From positions 1 to 64,000 of the forward strand of contig JAURYI010000107.1 in assembly GCA_030654015.1 (NCBI GenBank): a stretch of 64,000 nucleotides of DNA, given 5' to 3'. A program made the translations under genes and the position numbers. Under the pieces are notes generated by a model. It saw only the letters and a list, made by a program, of their open reading frames with translations. It did no database searches and had not been told where the DNA came from. The DNA is from Methylococcales bacterium (GTDB lineage Bacteria > Pseudomonadota > Gammaproteobacteria > Methylococcales > Methylomonadaceae). Position 1 is the stretch's first letter; every line of letters starts with the position of its first letter. This document shows, piece after piece, positions 6,906-16,978 of the stretch.

Positions 6906-8126
6906 TTAGCCGTTATAACGTTGGAAAATCAGCGTGGCGTTGGTGCCGCCGAAACCAAAGCTATTGGACATGATGGTGTTGAGCGTGATGTTGTCTTGAC
7001 GTTCGCGGACGATAGGGATACCTGCCGCGCCTTCGTCTAGTTGGGTGATGTTGGCTGAGGCACTGAGGAAATTTTCTTCCATCATTAGTAACGAATAAAT
7101 CGCTTCATTGACACCTGCCGCGCCTAAGGCGTGACCTGTTAATGATTTGGTTGAGCTGACCCAAGGCACGTTACCTTCACCAAATACGGTACGCAAGGCT
7201 TGTAATTCTTTGGTGTCGCCCACTGGGGTGCTGGTGCCGTGTGCGTTGATGTAGTCGATTTTACCGTTCACAGTTGCCATTGCCTGCTGCATACAGCGTA
7301 CCGCGCCTTCACCTGAGGGTTGTACCATGTCGTAGCCGTCAGACGTTGCGCCGTAACCTGTGAGTTCGGCGTAGATTTTCGCGCCACGAGCGAGTGCGTG
7401 TTCCAGTTCTTCGATGACTAATACACCGCCGCCGCCTGAAATCACAAAACCGTCGCGGGTTTCATCATAAGCTCTGGAGGCTGTGGTGGGGGTGTCGTTG
7501 TATTTGGATGACATTGCACCCATTGCATCAAACAATACCGACAGTGACCAATGTTCTTCTTCGCCGCCACCTGCAAATACTACGTCTTGCTTACCCATTT
7601 GTATGAGTTCCATTGCATGACCGATACAGTGCGCACTGGTCGCGCAAGCCGAGGTAATGGAATAATTCACGCCTTTAATTTTAAACGGGGTGGCTAGACA
7701 CGCGGTGTTGGTGCTGGACATGGTGCGCGGCACCATGTAAGGCCCGACTTTTTTAACGCCTTTAGAGCGCAAAATATCTGCCGCTTCAACGATGTTTGAG
7801 GTGGAAGGCCCGCCTGAACCCATCACCAAACCCGTTCTGAAATTAGAAATATCAGCTTCCGCTAAACCAGAATCGTCAATGGCTTGCTGCATAGCGATGT
7901 AATTGAACGCCGCGCCATCACCCATAAAGCGTTTGATTTTACGGTCGATAAAGCTATCTAAATCAATATTGATTGCGCCACGCACCTGACTGCGAAAGCC
8001 TAATTCAGCATAATCTTCGGCAAAACTGATGCCTGAGCGACCTTGTTTTAAGGCATCAACCACTTCATCGCGATTATTGCCTATGCTAGAAACAATGCCT
8101 AAACCTGTTACTACCACTCTTTTCAT
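6906..8126 (-). CDS. fabB: 3-oxoacyl-ACP synthase I
   Basis: A condensing enzyme of fatty-acid elongation, essential in the unsaturated branch started by FabA. The active-site Cys161 lies in [11 protein letters not shown]. The two catalytic histidines are in [11 protein letters not shown] and [11 protein letters not shown], and the C-terminal [10 protein letters not shown] is intact. At 406 residues it is the normal length. It follows fabA by 10 bases on the same strand, forming the classic fabA-fabB operon. No obvious FabR operator was found upstream of fabA. Confidence 0.97.
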   Translation of the reverse strand: MKRVVVTGLGIVSSIGNNRDEVVDALKQGRSGISFAEDYAELGFRSQVRGAINIDLDSFIDRKIKRFMGDGAAFNYIAMQQAIDDSGLAEADISNFRTGLVMGSGGPSTSNIVEAADILRSKGVKKVGPYMVPRTMSSTNTACLATPFKIKGVNYSITSACATSAHCIGHAMELIQMGKQDVVFAGGGEEEHWSLSVLFDAMGAMSSKYNDTPTTASRAYDETRDGFVISGGGGVLVIEELEHALARGAKIYAELTGYGATSDGYDMVQPSGEGAVRCMQQAMATVNGKIDYINAHGTSTPVGDTKELQALRTVFGEGNVPWVSSTKSLTGHALGAAGVNEAIYSLLMMEENFLSASANITQLDEGAAGIPIVRERQDNITLNTIMSNSFGFGGTNATLIFQRYNG

Positions 8127-8136
8127 GGTTGAGTCC

Positions 8137-8652
8137 TCAAAAATCGGCTGTAGATGTAAATAAACCCACGCGCAAATCCGTTGCTTCGTAAATCACTTTG
8201 CCATCGACTTCCATCGTAGCATCGGCAATACCCATGACCAGTTTGCGCATGATGAGACGTTTTAAATTGACGCGGTAGGTGACTTTTTTCGCAGTAGGTA
8301 ACACTTGCCCAGTAAATTTAACTTCACCGACACCTAATGCGCGACCTTTACCCGGCCCACCCATCCAGCACAAATAAAAACCGACTAATTGCCACATGGC
8401 ATCCAAGCCCAGACAACCTGGCATGACAGGATCGCCCTGAAAATGACAGTCAAAAAACCATAAATCGGGGTTAATATCCAATTCAGCAATAATTTCACCC
8501 TTACCATAAGTACCGCCTTCATCGGTAATCAAGGTAATTCTATCCATCATTAGCATATTGGGTAGCGGTAACTGCGCGTTTTTCGGCCCGTATAGTTCCC
8601 CTCTACCAGACTTTAATAACTCTTCGCGCGTAAAACTATGCTGCTTCTCCAT
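8137..8652 (-). CDS. fabA: 3-hydroxydecanoyl-ACP dehydratase/isomerase
   Basis: FabA dehydrates 3-hydroxydecanoyl-ACP and isomerises the product to the cis-3 form, opening unsaturated fatty-acid synthesis. The catalytic His70 is in [22 protein letters not shown], with Asp84 in the same segment. At 171 residues it is full length. It is the first gene of the fabA-fabB operon. The 82-base upstream gap is AT-rich and should hold the promoter. Confidence 0.97.
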   Translation of the reverse strand: MEKQHSFTREELLKSGRGELYGPKNAQLPLPNMLMMDRITLITDEGGTYGKGEIIAELDINPDLWFFDCHFQGDPVMPGCLGLDAMWQLVGFYLCWMGGPGKGRALGVGEVKFTGQVLPTAKKVTYRVNLKRLIMRKLVMGIADATMEVDGKVIYEATDLRVGLFTSTADF

Positions 8653-8734
8653 ACTCGTCTCTGACCCTTAGTCATTATTCTTATTATTGAATTGAGTATT
8701 ATCTTACAGACACTGAAAAAAATCAGCTCAATTT

Positions 8735-10636
8735 TTAGCCCGATTGTACATTGGGCAGTAAATTTTTTATTTTCAGGGTGTTCTGTTGCAGACGTTGTGA
8801 ATAAATCATGGCGTAGGACAGCACGGAAGTCACATATTTTCTGGTTTCTTTGAAGGGAATGGTTTCTATCCATATATCGGCAGGCATCCATTGTCCGCTG
8901 GGCAACCATTTATCGACGCGATTCGGCCCTGCGTTATAAGCGGCGGCGGCCAAGGCAAAGTTACCGTTAAAGCGATTCAGCATTTGTTTATAGTAGAACG
9001 TGCCGTATTTTATATTGGTATCAGGCTCAAACAAACTACTGGCACTTTGCCACGGTTCATTGAGTTTACGCGCAATTTGTCGTCCTGTTTCGGGCATGAT
9101 TTGCATTAAACCACGCGCACCAACAGGCGATTCAGCGTTTTTATCCAGCATACTTTCCTGACGCATCAAACCAAATACCAGCGCAGGATCAAGCTGTTGT
9201 AAATTGGCATTACTCTGCACTTGGCTGGTGTAGGTGACAGGAAAACGCAATGCTAAATCGTCCCAATAATCCGCCTGTACCAGTGTGATAATGGCTATTT
9301 GATCCCATTGCCAGCTTTGCGCTAATTTAGCGGCTATTAATAAGCGTTCTTTGGATAATTTTTTAGTGGCGAATGACCATTGGCGTTTGGCTTCCAGATC
9401 ACGATGCAAAAAATTCAGTTCCTGCGCGACTTTAAAATCAGCTTCATCACCTAAGGCGGTTAATTCATTACCCGTTAATAATACGGGTTTATCGGTTGCC
9501 TGATAGGGTTGATTCACTATATCGGCTGCCAGAAAACCATAAAAACTGCGGTCTAGTGCTAATTTATTGAACAATATCTGTGCGTTGACGGTATCGCCTG
9601 TTTCTGCCAAGGCGCGGGCTTTCCAATATTGCCATTTGGGTAATTGTTGCTCTGTGGCAGTCAAACCTGCCAACGCGCTACTGACGTGCTGCCAGTTTTG
9701 TTCCAGCAACGCGGCGCGGATTTTCCATTCTCTGACTTCTTCATCGGCGTTTAATACCAGATTGAATCGCTCATAAGCGCGAAAATCCCGATTCCGCGCC
9801 AGTGCCAGCGCAAGCCCGCGCTCTACTTGTTGCGCGGCTTCATGGTCTGGATTAACTACAGTTTTATTGTTATCCCACAGTGCAAGCGCACCATCCAGAT
9901 TTGATTTTGCCATTCTCAGCACACCGTGAGCGAATAATCGCCCCATTGCCGGTTGCCAGAAACTACTGTTTTGTATTAACGCAGGATTTTTATGTACCTG
10001 TAACCACACATCGGCAACGCTTTGATCGACTTTAGACATTAAGCGTTGAATGCTGGTTGCCAATGCCACATCGTCTTTTTTCAACGCCAATTCAAAACGT
10101 TGCCAGATAAGTTCAGGAGTCATCACAGGTGATGCCAATAATGCCGATAACAGCGCGTCACATTCACGCGGCAAGCTCTCACCCGTCGCCCACAAGCGTT
10201 TAGCTTCATTCAATGCGGGTGTGGCCGCGCCAGCCTGATAATTAGCCCACTGGAACTGACACGCCAACGCGGTGTTATCGCTGGGCTGGTAGTTTTGCAA
10301 AAACTCATTCCAGCGTTGTTGACCCGCAAGGTAATTCAGCCACTTGGCACGGAGCAACTGCGCGTATCGGCTGTCTTTATAATTGGCTAAAAATACGGTG
10401 ATTTTGTCGGTGTCGGGCAAATGATTACTCAGCCACTGATACTGTAAATACGGATACAGCGGATAATCAAGCAAGCCCGTAGACAACTGTAAAAACCCAG
10501 CTTCATTACCCTGAGTCACCGCCTGTTCTGCCTGTAAAAAATCACTGCGCTGCTGTTCCAGCGTATTGCTCAGCACTGTACAGGGTAAAAAAATCAAGCT
10601 GATTAACAATGACTTAGCGACTTGGTTAATGTTCAT
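8735..10636 (-). CDS. slt: Soluble lytic murein transglycosylase (Slt70 type)
   Basis: A periplasmic exo-lytic transglycosylase that cleaves peptidoglycan to 1,6-anhydro-muropeptides. It has an N-terminal signal peptide (LLISLIFLPCTVLS, about residues 10-23), a long alpha-superhelical U-domain, and a C-terminal lysozyme-like domain. The catalytic Glu is in FGLMRQESMLDKNAESPVGARGLMQIMPETG, followed by NIKYGTFYYKQML and AAAYNAGPNRV. At 633 residues it matches the family. It is transcribed alone on the minus strand between cysZ and fabA. Confidence 0.94.
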   Translation of the reverse strand: MNINQVAKSLLISLIFLPCTVLSNTLEQQRSDFLQAEQAVTQGNEAGFLQLSTGLLDYPLYPYLQYQWLSNHLPDTDKITVFLANYKDSRYAQLLRAKWLNYLAGQQRWNEFLQNYQPSDNTALACQFQWANYQAGAATPALNEAKRLWATGESLPRECDALLSALLASPVMTPELIWQRFELALKKDDVALATSIQRLMSKVDQSVADVWLQVHKNPALIQNSSFWQPAMGRLFAHGVLRMAKSNLDGALALWDNNKTVVNPDHEAAQQVERGLALALARNRDFRAYERFNLVLNADEEVREWKIRAALLEQNWQHVSSALAGLTATEQQLPKWQYWKARALAETGDTVNAQILFNKLALDRSFYGFLAADIVNQPYQATDKPVLLTGNELTALGDEADFKVAQELNFLHRDLEAKRQWSFATKKLSKERLLIAAKLAQSWQWDQIAIITLVQADYWDDLALRFPVTYTSQVQSNANLQQLDPALVFGLMRQESMLDKNAESPVGARGLMQIMPETGRQIARKLNEPWQSASSLFEPDTNIKYGTFYYKQMLNRFNGNFALAAAAYNAGPNRVDKWLPSGQWMPADIWIETIPFKETRKYVTSVLSYAMIYSQRLQQNTLKIKNLLPNVQSG

Positions 10637-10703
10637 AATGGGGTAATGAATGGGGGGTTTTGAAAAATGTTAATACTACGCTATCTCATCGGATAACAAC
10701 AAC

Positions 10704-10740
10704 CCTGCCCGACTACGCACGGTAACGGGCAGGATTTTTT
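10704..10740 (+). terminator. Hairpin with T-run (plus-strand orientation)
   Basis: CCTGCCCG (10704-10711) and CGGGCAGG (10726-10733) are perfect arms, followed by ATTTTTT. The T-run is on the plus strand, although both neighbours (slt and cysZ) are on the minus strand. It would stop antisense transcription or serve as a weak bidirectional terminator after cysZ. Confidence 0.5.
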
Positions 10741-10785
10741 GAATAGACAGCAGTGTCCCTTTGATGTTCCACGCAGACTAGGTTT

Positions 10786-11526
10786 TTATGCGTTACTACT
10801 GGCTTCTTCGGGTTTTTCACGCAGTTCATGCAGATACAGCGTTGCGCCAATGACAGCAGCGGGCGCGATAATAATGTTTAACACGGGCAGCGTTAAACCC
10901 AGCATGGTGAGTCCGCCAAAACTGAGCGCACCTAAACGCACACTTTTCAGCAGTTCTTTCTGCTCGGCGAACAATAAGCCTTCATTTTCTAAAGGATACG
11001 CCATGTATTCCATTGCCAGACACCACGCGCCGAATATCGCCAGCACAAACGAAGCAATGACGTTAATCACAGGAATAAAGAACAACACCAGTAACGGCAA
11101 TATCCGTGTGATGATGTACAACACCCGTTTTGATTCCGCAATCAGCACTTGCGAGAGTGGTTGCTCAACCACTTGCGCTTGACCGCTGATGAGTGACTGC
11201 GTTCTAGCCGCAAGCAGCCCATAAAACGGCGAAGCAATCAGATTGGCCAAGACGGTGAAACTGAAAAAACTCAGTACAAAAAAGCTGATAAAAAACAGCG
11301 GCCATAATATCCAGTTCAACCAGTGCAGCCAGTCTGGAATCGCTTGGGTAATCAGCTCATCGACATAGTAATAACCCAGTGCCAACACCACGCTATACAG
11401 CACGATATTAATCAGTATCGGGATGATAATAAAGGTGCGTAGCCTGGGATGACTTAATAGCTTCATCCCTCTCAACAAAAAACCAACTGCAATCAGCGGA
11501 TTATTGGCTTTTTTCAGCAATATCAT
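10786..11526 (-). CDS. cysZ: Sulfate transporter CysZ-like inner membrane protein
   Basis: A 246-residue membrane protein with the CysZ/EI24 layout. [33 protein letters not shown] opens the protein, then a helical pair, then [16 protein letters not shown], another hydrophobic pair (about residues 128-160) and a C-terminal segment ([32 protein letters not shown]). CysZ mediates sulfate uptake for cysteine synthesis. It overlaps mtnA by 4 bases, so the two are translationally coupled, putting sulfur uptake and methylthio salvage on one transcript. Confidence 0.88.
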   Translation of the reverse strand: MILLKKANNPLIAVGFLLRGMKLLSHPRLRTFIIIPILINIVLYSVVLALGYYYVDELITQAIPDWLHWLNWILWPLFFISFFVLSFFSFTVLANLIASPFYGLLAARTQSLISGQAQVVEQPLSQVLIAESKRVLYIITRILPLLVLFFIPVINVIASFVLAIFGAWCLAMEYMAYPLENEGLLFAEQKELLKSVRLGALSFGGLTMLGLTLPVLNIIIAPAAVIGATLYLHELREKPEEASSNA

Positions 11527-12557
11527 TTCAGCCCCCTTACCCCTTGTCCTGTGGCTGGATTTAATACTACGCCCCGTTCGGTGACTATCGCAGTAATCAG
11601 TTCTACAGGCGTAACATCAAACACAGGATTCCACGCACTGACTCCTGAGTCTTCTTCCAGATAGCAATCGGGCAATAATTCACGCGGATTGCGTTCTTCG
11701 ATTTTGATTTGATCACCTTGGTTGATACCCCAATCTATGGTACTCATGGGCGCGACTACCATCAATTTCACACCGTGTTCTTTGGCTAATACAGCTAAAG
11801 AATAAGTGCCGATTTTATTAGCCACATCACCATTGGCAGTAATGCGATCCGCACCGACCACCACCCACTCAACCGCGCCCGTTTTCATCAGCCACGCGGC
11901 GGCAGAATCGGCTATCAGCGTCACAGGAATACCTTCTTGAGACAACTCCCATGCGGTCAGGCGTGTGCCTTGCAACCACGGACGGGTTTCATCGGCAAAA
12001 ACATTCAGCGGCTGACGGCGATACGCGCTACGAATCACGCCCAGAGCCGTACCGTAACCGCCTGTTGCCAACGCGCCCGTGTTGCAATGCGTTAATACGC
12101 CTTTCGCACCTGCCAATAAATCCGCACCCAATTCGCCCATTTTATGATTGGCAGCAATATCTTCGGCGTGAATTTTTTCCGCACAGGCTAAAATGCCCGC
12201 TAATGGATTGGTCAATTGCTGACCCAAGGTCGCTTTCATTTGATCCAATGCCCAAAATAAATTCACGGCGGTGGGACGAGATCTTGCCAATAATTCAATA
12301 TCGGCAACCACTTTTTGCCGCCAGTGATTGGACTGCGCATAATGTTTGCGTACTGATAACACCACACCGTAAGCGGCGGCAATACCGATAGCAGGCGCAC
12401 CGCGCACGCGCATACTGGTAATGGCGTTGGCGACATCGGTCGCATCTTTGCAATCATCATAGACAATGTGTTCAGGCAATCGACGCTGATCCAATATTTT
12501 CAGCGCGTCCCCCGTCCACTGCAAGGCTTGTACTGTTTCTTTCTGTTGTTTTGTCAT
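11523..12557 (-). CDS. mtnA: S-methyl-5-thioribose-1-phosphate isomerase
   Basis: An aldose-ketose isomerase of the methionine salvage pathway. Visible motifs are [16 protein letters not shown] near the N-terminus, the catalytic cysteine in [20 protein letters not shown], and the catalytic aspartate in [21 protein letters not shown]. The C-terminal region [10 protein letters not shown] is conserved. At 344 residues it is full length. It diverges from mtaD across a 61-base promoter gap and overlaps cysZ at its 3' end. Confidence 0.95.
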   Translation of the reverse strand: MTKQQKETVQALQWTGDALKILDQRRLPEHIVYDDCKDATDVANAITSMRVRGAPAIGIAAAYGVVLSVRKHYAQSNHWRQKVVADIELLARSRPTAVNLFWALDQMKATLGQQLTNPLAGILACAEKIHAEDIAANHKMGELGADLLAGAKGVLTHCNTGALATGGYGTALGVIRSAYRRQPLNVFADETRPWLQGTRLTAWELSQEGIPVTLIADSAAAWLMKTGAVEWVVVGADRITANGDVANKIGTYSLAVLAKEHGVKLMVVAPMSTIDWGINQGDQIKIEERNPRELLPDCYLEEDSGVSAWNPVFDVTPVELITAIVTERGVVLNPATGQGVRGLK

Positions 12558-12585
12558 TGTTTATCTAAACCTATTACTAAAAAGT

Positions 12586-12591
12586 TATAAT
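12586..12591 (+). promoter_or_regulatory. Probable -10 element of mtaD
   Basis: A perfect TATAAT lies 28 bases before the mtaD start in the short mtnA-mtaD divergent gap. No good -35 box is seen at the expected spacing, so activity is uncertain. Confidence 0.35.
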
Positions 12592-12618
12592 CATTGCAAC
12601 TCACCACAGGAACTCACC

Positions 12619-13932
12619 ATGATAGTTGATACACTCATACACGCTGGCTGGATTATAACCGTAGAACCGCCATTCGATACAGTCAAAGACCACAGCTTAG
12701 TCATTCATGACGGCAGAATTATTGATTTACTGCCGACCAGACAGGCGAAGCAATGTTATCAAGGCACAGTGGTGGAAAACCTGCAAAATCATGTGTTATT
12801 ACCCGGCTTGATTAACAGCCACACCCACGCCGCCATGAGTTTAATGCGCGGTATTGCCGACGATTTACCGTTAATGGACTGGCTGCAAAATCATATCTGG
12901 CCGCTGGAACACCAATGGATGAGTGAAGCATTTGTTAAAGACGGTACCGATTTAGCCATTGCCGAAATGCTGCGCGGCGGCACAACCTGCTTTAACGATA
13001 TGTATTTTTTCCCGAACATCGCCGCACAACAAGCACAACAGGCGGGCATCCGCGCCACCTTAGGCTTGATTGTCATAGATTTTCCCACCGTCTGGGCAAA
13101 AGACAGCGATGAGTATCTCAGCAAAGGCTTAACCCTGACTGAACAACTGCGTGATACTGAGTTATGCAATACGGCGTTTGCACCCCACGCGCCCTACACC
13201 GTATCAGATGCACCACTACAAAAAATCGCCGCTTATGCGCAAGAACTAAAACGCCCTGTACATATTCATATCCACGAAACCGCACATGAAATTGACCAAG
13301 CAGTAGAACAAACAGGCAAACGTCCGTTACAACGCTTGCAGGAATTAGGATTGGTTAATTCTCTGTTAGTTGCCGTTCATGCCACGCAATTAACCGATGC
13401 AGAGATTAGTTTATTAGCCGACGCAGGCGCAACTATCGTACATTGCCCCGAATCCAATTTAAAACTGGCAAGTGGTTTTTGCCCTGTCGCAAAGTGTTTG
13501 GATGCAGGGGTCAATGTCGCCTTAGGCACGGATGGCGCGGCGAGTAATAACGATTTAGATATGTTTGGCGAAATGCGCACCGCCGCATTAATCGGCAAAG
13601 CAGTGGCGAACGATGCCAGCGCAGTGTCCGCAATGACCGCGTTACGCATGGCAACCATTAACGGCGCGAAAGCCTTGGGCTTGGCAGATGAAACAGGTTC
13701 ACTGCGTATCGGTAAAGCCGCCGATGTCATTGCCGTTGATTTAAGCCAATTGGAAACCCAACCCTTATACTGTCCCGTCTCGCAACTTGTCTACGCGGCA
13801 AGTCGTCAGCAAGTCACCGATGTCTGGGTGGCAGGACGACGCTTATTGCACAACCGCCAATTAACGACGCTTAATCTAGCGGAACTACAGGAAAAAATCG
13901 CGGTGTGGCAACAGCGATTAGCGGAAAAATAA
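12619..13932 (+). CDS. mtaD: 5-methylthioadenosine/S-adenosylhomocysteine deaminase (TRZ/ATZ family)
   Basis: An amidohydrolase of 437 residues that deaminates methylthioadenosine, S-adenosylhomocysteine or adenosine. Metal ligands are visible in NSHTHAAMSLMRG (HxH), HIHIHETAHE, HATQL and the late aspartate in GTDGAASNNDLDM. The divergent neighbour mtnA supports a role in methylthioadenosine handling. An AGGAACTCACC ribosome site precedes the ATG. Substrate preference among MTA, SAH and guanine-type bases cannot be read from sequence alone. Confidence 0.9.
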   Translation: MIVDTLIHAGWIITVEPPFDTVKDHSLVIHDGRIIDLLPTRQAKQCYQGTVVENLQNHVLLPGLINSHTHAAMSLMRGIADDLPLMDWLQNHIWPLEHQWMSEAFVKDGTDLAIAEMLRGGTTCFNDMYFFPNIAAQQAQQAGIRATLGLIVIDFPTVWAKDSDEYLSKGLTLTEQLRDTELCNTAFAPHAPYTVSDAPLQKIAAYAQELKRPVHIHIHETAHEIDQAVEQTGKRPLQRLQELGLVNSLLVAVHATQLTDAEISLLADAGATIVHCPESNLKLASGFCPVAKCLDAGVNVALGTDGAASNNDLDMFGEMRTAALIGKAVANDASAVSAMTALRMATINGAKALGLADETGSLRIGKAADVIAVDLSQLETQPLYCPVSQLVYAASRQQVTDVWVAGRRLLHNRQLTTLNLAELQEKIAVWQQRLAEK

Positions 13933-13993
13933 CGTTTACCTGTTGCGGGTTTACCCCCATAATTTACCCATCTTAGTCTCCTGCACAAGCGTA

Positions 13994-15044
<1,051 letters not shown>

Positions 15045-15089
15045 TACCTAATTTTTACATAGTACGATTAATTTATAATTGAGATTAAT

Positions 15090-15419
15090 ATGCTAAAACT
15101 TAAGCTATCAAGCCTCTTTTTAATTTTTATTTTCAGCACCTCAATTCATGCTGAATCTAAATCTAATAGAGTTGATATGAACTGCCTAAAGCGTTCTAAC
15201 GGAAAATGCGAATCTGTTAATGATGTGATAATTAATAGTGCCGTTGATACTTTGTTAAAAATACCTGAAACTGCCGTCTCCATGTTATTTAATAATAATG
15301 GAGCATCGGATACACACCAAGGTGAACGTGTTCAAGGTAAAAGTTTGCAGGAATGTATGAATGGCAAAAAAACAATCGACAATGAAACTATCCGTTGTCA
15401 TAACGGCTATTTAAAGTAA
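15090..15419 (+). CDS. Small secreted hypothetical protein
   Basis: A 109-residue protein with a clear signal peptide (KLSSLFLIFIFSTSIHA, cleavage near residue 21). The mature part is polar, with four cysteines (MNCLKRSNGKCES and QECMNGKKTIDNETIRCHNGY), suggesting two disulfides in the periplasm. I recognise no family. It starts 45 bases after trxB and could share its transcript. The coding frame is AT-rich relative to trxB. Confidence 0.65.
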   Translation: MLKLKLSSLFLIFIFSTSIHAESKSNRVDMNCLKRSNGKCESVNDVIINSAVDTLLKIPETAVSMLFNNNGASDTHQGERVQGKSLQECMNGKKTIDNETIRCHNGYLK

Positions 15420-15430
15420 CAGCTGATATT

Positions 15431-15463
15431 TTCTCGTTCTCACACCGTGAGTGGGAACGAGAA
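15431..15463. repeat. Palindrome, TTCTCGTTC/GAACGAGAA type
   Basis: Arms TTCTCGTTCTCAC and GTGGGAACGAGAA pair with a single wobble around a short loop, just upstream of aat. A related, more diverged element (TTCCCACG...CGTAGGAACGA) lies at 23453-23555. Confidence 0.65.
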
Positions 15464-15481
15464 TGCTCCTATTAAAAAACC

Positions 15482-16171
15482 ATGCAACTAACCCTTCTCG
15501 ACCCCGATAATCCGACACAAGCATTCCCGCCGCTCTATCTGGCATTGCGTGAACCAGATGGTTTGTTAGCGGTAGGCGGTTGCTTGTCAACGGAACGCTT
15601 GCTTAATGCTTATCAGCGCGGCATTTTTCCTTGGTACAATCCTGACGAACCGATTTTATGGTGGTCGCCTGATCCGCGTTTGGTATTATTTCCCGATAAA
15701 CTCATCGTCTCGCGCAGTCTGGCTAAAACGGTGCGTAAAAATATTTTTACCGTTACGTTTGATAACGCCTTTGAACAAGTGATTGCCGCCTGTGCCGAGC
15801 CGCGCAAAGACAGCGAAGGAACGTGGATAACCAGCGACATCAACCAAGCGTATATTAATTTACATCATCAAGGCTACGCGCATTCGGTGGAAGTGTGGTC
15901 TGATAATGAATTAGTCGGCGGTTTGTATGGCGTGGCATTGGGGCAGGTATTTTTTGGTGAATCCATGTTTCACACTAAAACCGATGCCTCCAAGGTTGCC
16001 TTTGTCAGTTTGGTTGGGCAACTGAAAAACTGGGGTTATCAACTCATTGATTGTCAGGTACATACCCGTCATTTAGAGAGCTTGGGTGCAGAAGAAATTA
16101 ACCGTCGTACATTTGTACGACTCCTCAAGCAATACTGTCCCCTCCCCGTTTCCCCGATTGCGTGGCAGTGA
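15482..16171 (+). CDS. aat: Leucyl/phenylalanyl-tRNA--protein transferase
   Basis: Adds Leu or Phe from aminoacyl-tRNA to N-terminal Lys/Arg, marking proteins for ClpS/ClpAP. Family motifs are LAVGGCLSTERLLNAYQRGIFPWY, ILWWSPDPRLVLFP, LVGGLYGVALGQVFFGESMFH, and the late LIDCQVHTRHLESLGAEEI. At 229 residues it is full length. It overlaps bpt by one base (TGATG), so the two N-end-rule transferases are coupled. Confidence 0.97.
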   Translation: MQLTLLDPDNPTQAFPPLYLALREPDGLLAVGGCLSTERLLNAYQRGIFPWYNPDEPILWWSPDPRLVLFPDKLIVSRSLAKTVRKNIFTVTFDNAFEQVIAACAEPRKDSEGTWITSDINQAYINLHHQGYAHSVEVWSDNELVGGLYGVALGQVFFGESMFHTKTDASKVAFVSLVGQLKNWGYQLIDCQVHTRHLESLGAEEINRRTFVRLLKQYCPLPVSPIAWQ

Positions 16172-16869
16172 TGATGATTTCTATACCGCTGGTTTTAACC
16201 CAGCCTCATCCTTGCAGCTATCTTGACGATGAACAGAGTCAATCGGTATTTGTGCATCCTTCTTATCCGCTCACTACCTCGATTTATACCCAGCTGATTG
16301 AGCAGGGCTTTCGGCGTAGCGGTAATGAAGTGTATGTACCGCACTGCCCGCAATGCACCGCGTGTATTCCTGCCAGATTAGCGGTTCAACAATTCACACC
16401 CAACCGCAGCCAACAACGCTGTTGGCGTAACAACAGCCGCACGACTGCTGTTATCAAACCTGCTGTATTTGAACAGGCGCATTACGATTTGTATGTCCGT
16501 TACCAACAAACGCGCCATACAGGCGGCAGTATGGCGGAGTCCAGCCCTGACGATTACATTGAGTTTCTTGGTAGTTCGTGGTGTGACACGGTGTTTGTTG
16601 AATTTTCCATTGATAATGAACTGGCGGGTGTGGCTATTGTCGATCAACTGAATAACGCTTTATCAGCCGTTTACACTTTTTTTGACCCCAAATTTTCCAG
16701 TTACAGCTTGGGCGTGTATGCGGTGTTGTGGCAAATTGACTATGCTAAACAACAACGCAAAGACTTTTTATATCTGGGTTTTTGGATTCAGGCGTGTCAG
16801 AAAATGGCGTATAAAAGTAATTATCAACCCTTGCAGATATTGCGTGATAAGCAATGGATTGAGCTGTAG
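16171..16869 (+). CDS. bpt: Aspartate/glutamate leucyltransferase (Bpt/ATE1-like)
   Basis: Transfers Leu to N-terminal Asp/Glu, the second bacterial N-end-rule route. The cysteine cluster CPQCTACIPARL (about residues 50-61) and the region YQQTRHTGGSM...F are the family hallmarks. The C-terminal half has the GNAT-like core, with LSAVYTFFDPKFSSYSLGVYAVLWQIDYA and YLGFWIQACQKMAYKSNYQPLQ. I use the ATG at 16171, which overlaps the aat stop; a GTG at 16162 is an alternative. At 232 residues the length is normal. Confidence 0.94.
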   Translation: MMISIPLVLTQPHPCSYLDDEQSQSVFVHPSYPLTTSIYTQLIEQGFRRSGNEVYVPHCPQCTACIPARLAVQQFTPNRSQQRCWRNNSRTTAVIKPAVFEQAHYDLYVRYQQTRHTGGSMAESSPDDYIEFLGSSWCDTVFVEFSIDNELAGVAIVDQLNNALSAVYTFFDPKFSSYSLGVYAVLWQIDYAKQQRKDFLYLGFWIQACQKMAYKSNYQPLQILRDKQWIEL

Positions 16870-16880
16870 TGATTACAAAA

Positions 16881-16938
16881 CCGTTCACACTGAGCCTGTC
16901 GAAGTGTGAATGTGGTTCGACAAGCTCACCACGAACGG
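16881..16938. repeat. GAGCCTGTCGAAG / TTCGACAAGCTC repeat (copy 1)
   Basis: This 58-bp imperfect palindrome runs from CCGTTC to GAACGG and contains GAGCCTGTCGAAG and TTCGACAAGCTCACC. The same internal core makes up the middle of the MITE at 30542-30675. Here it lacks the MITE termini. It lies between convergent bpt and the cytochrome gene. Confidence 0.8.
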
Positions 16939-16978
16939 TATCATTTTATTGTGCGTTAGCTTCATAACGTCTCTACAC

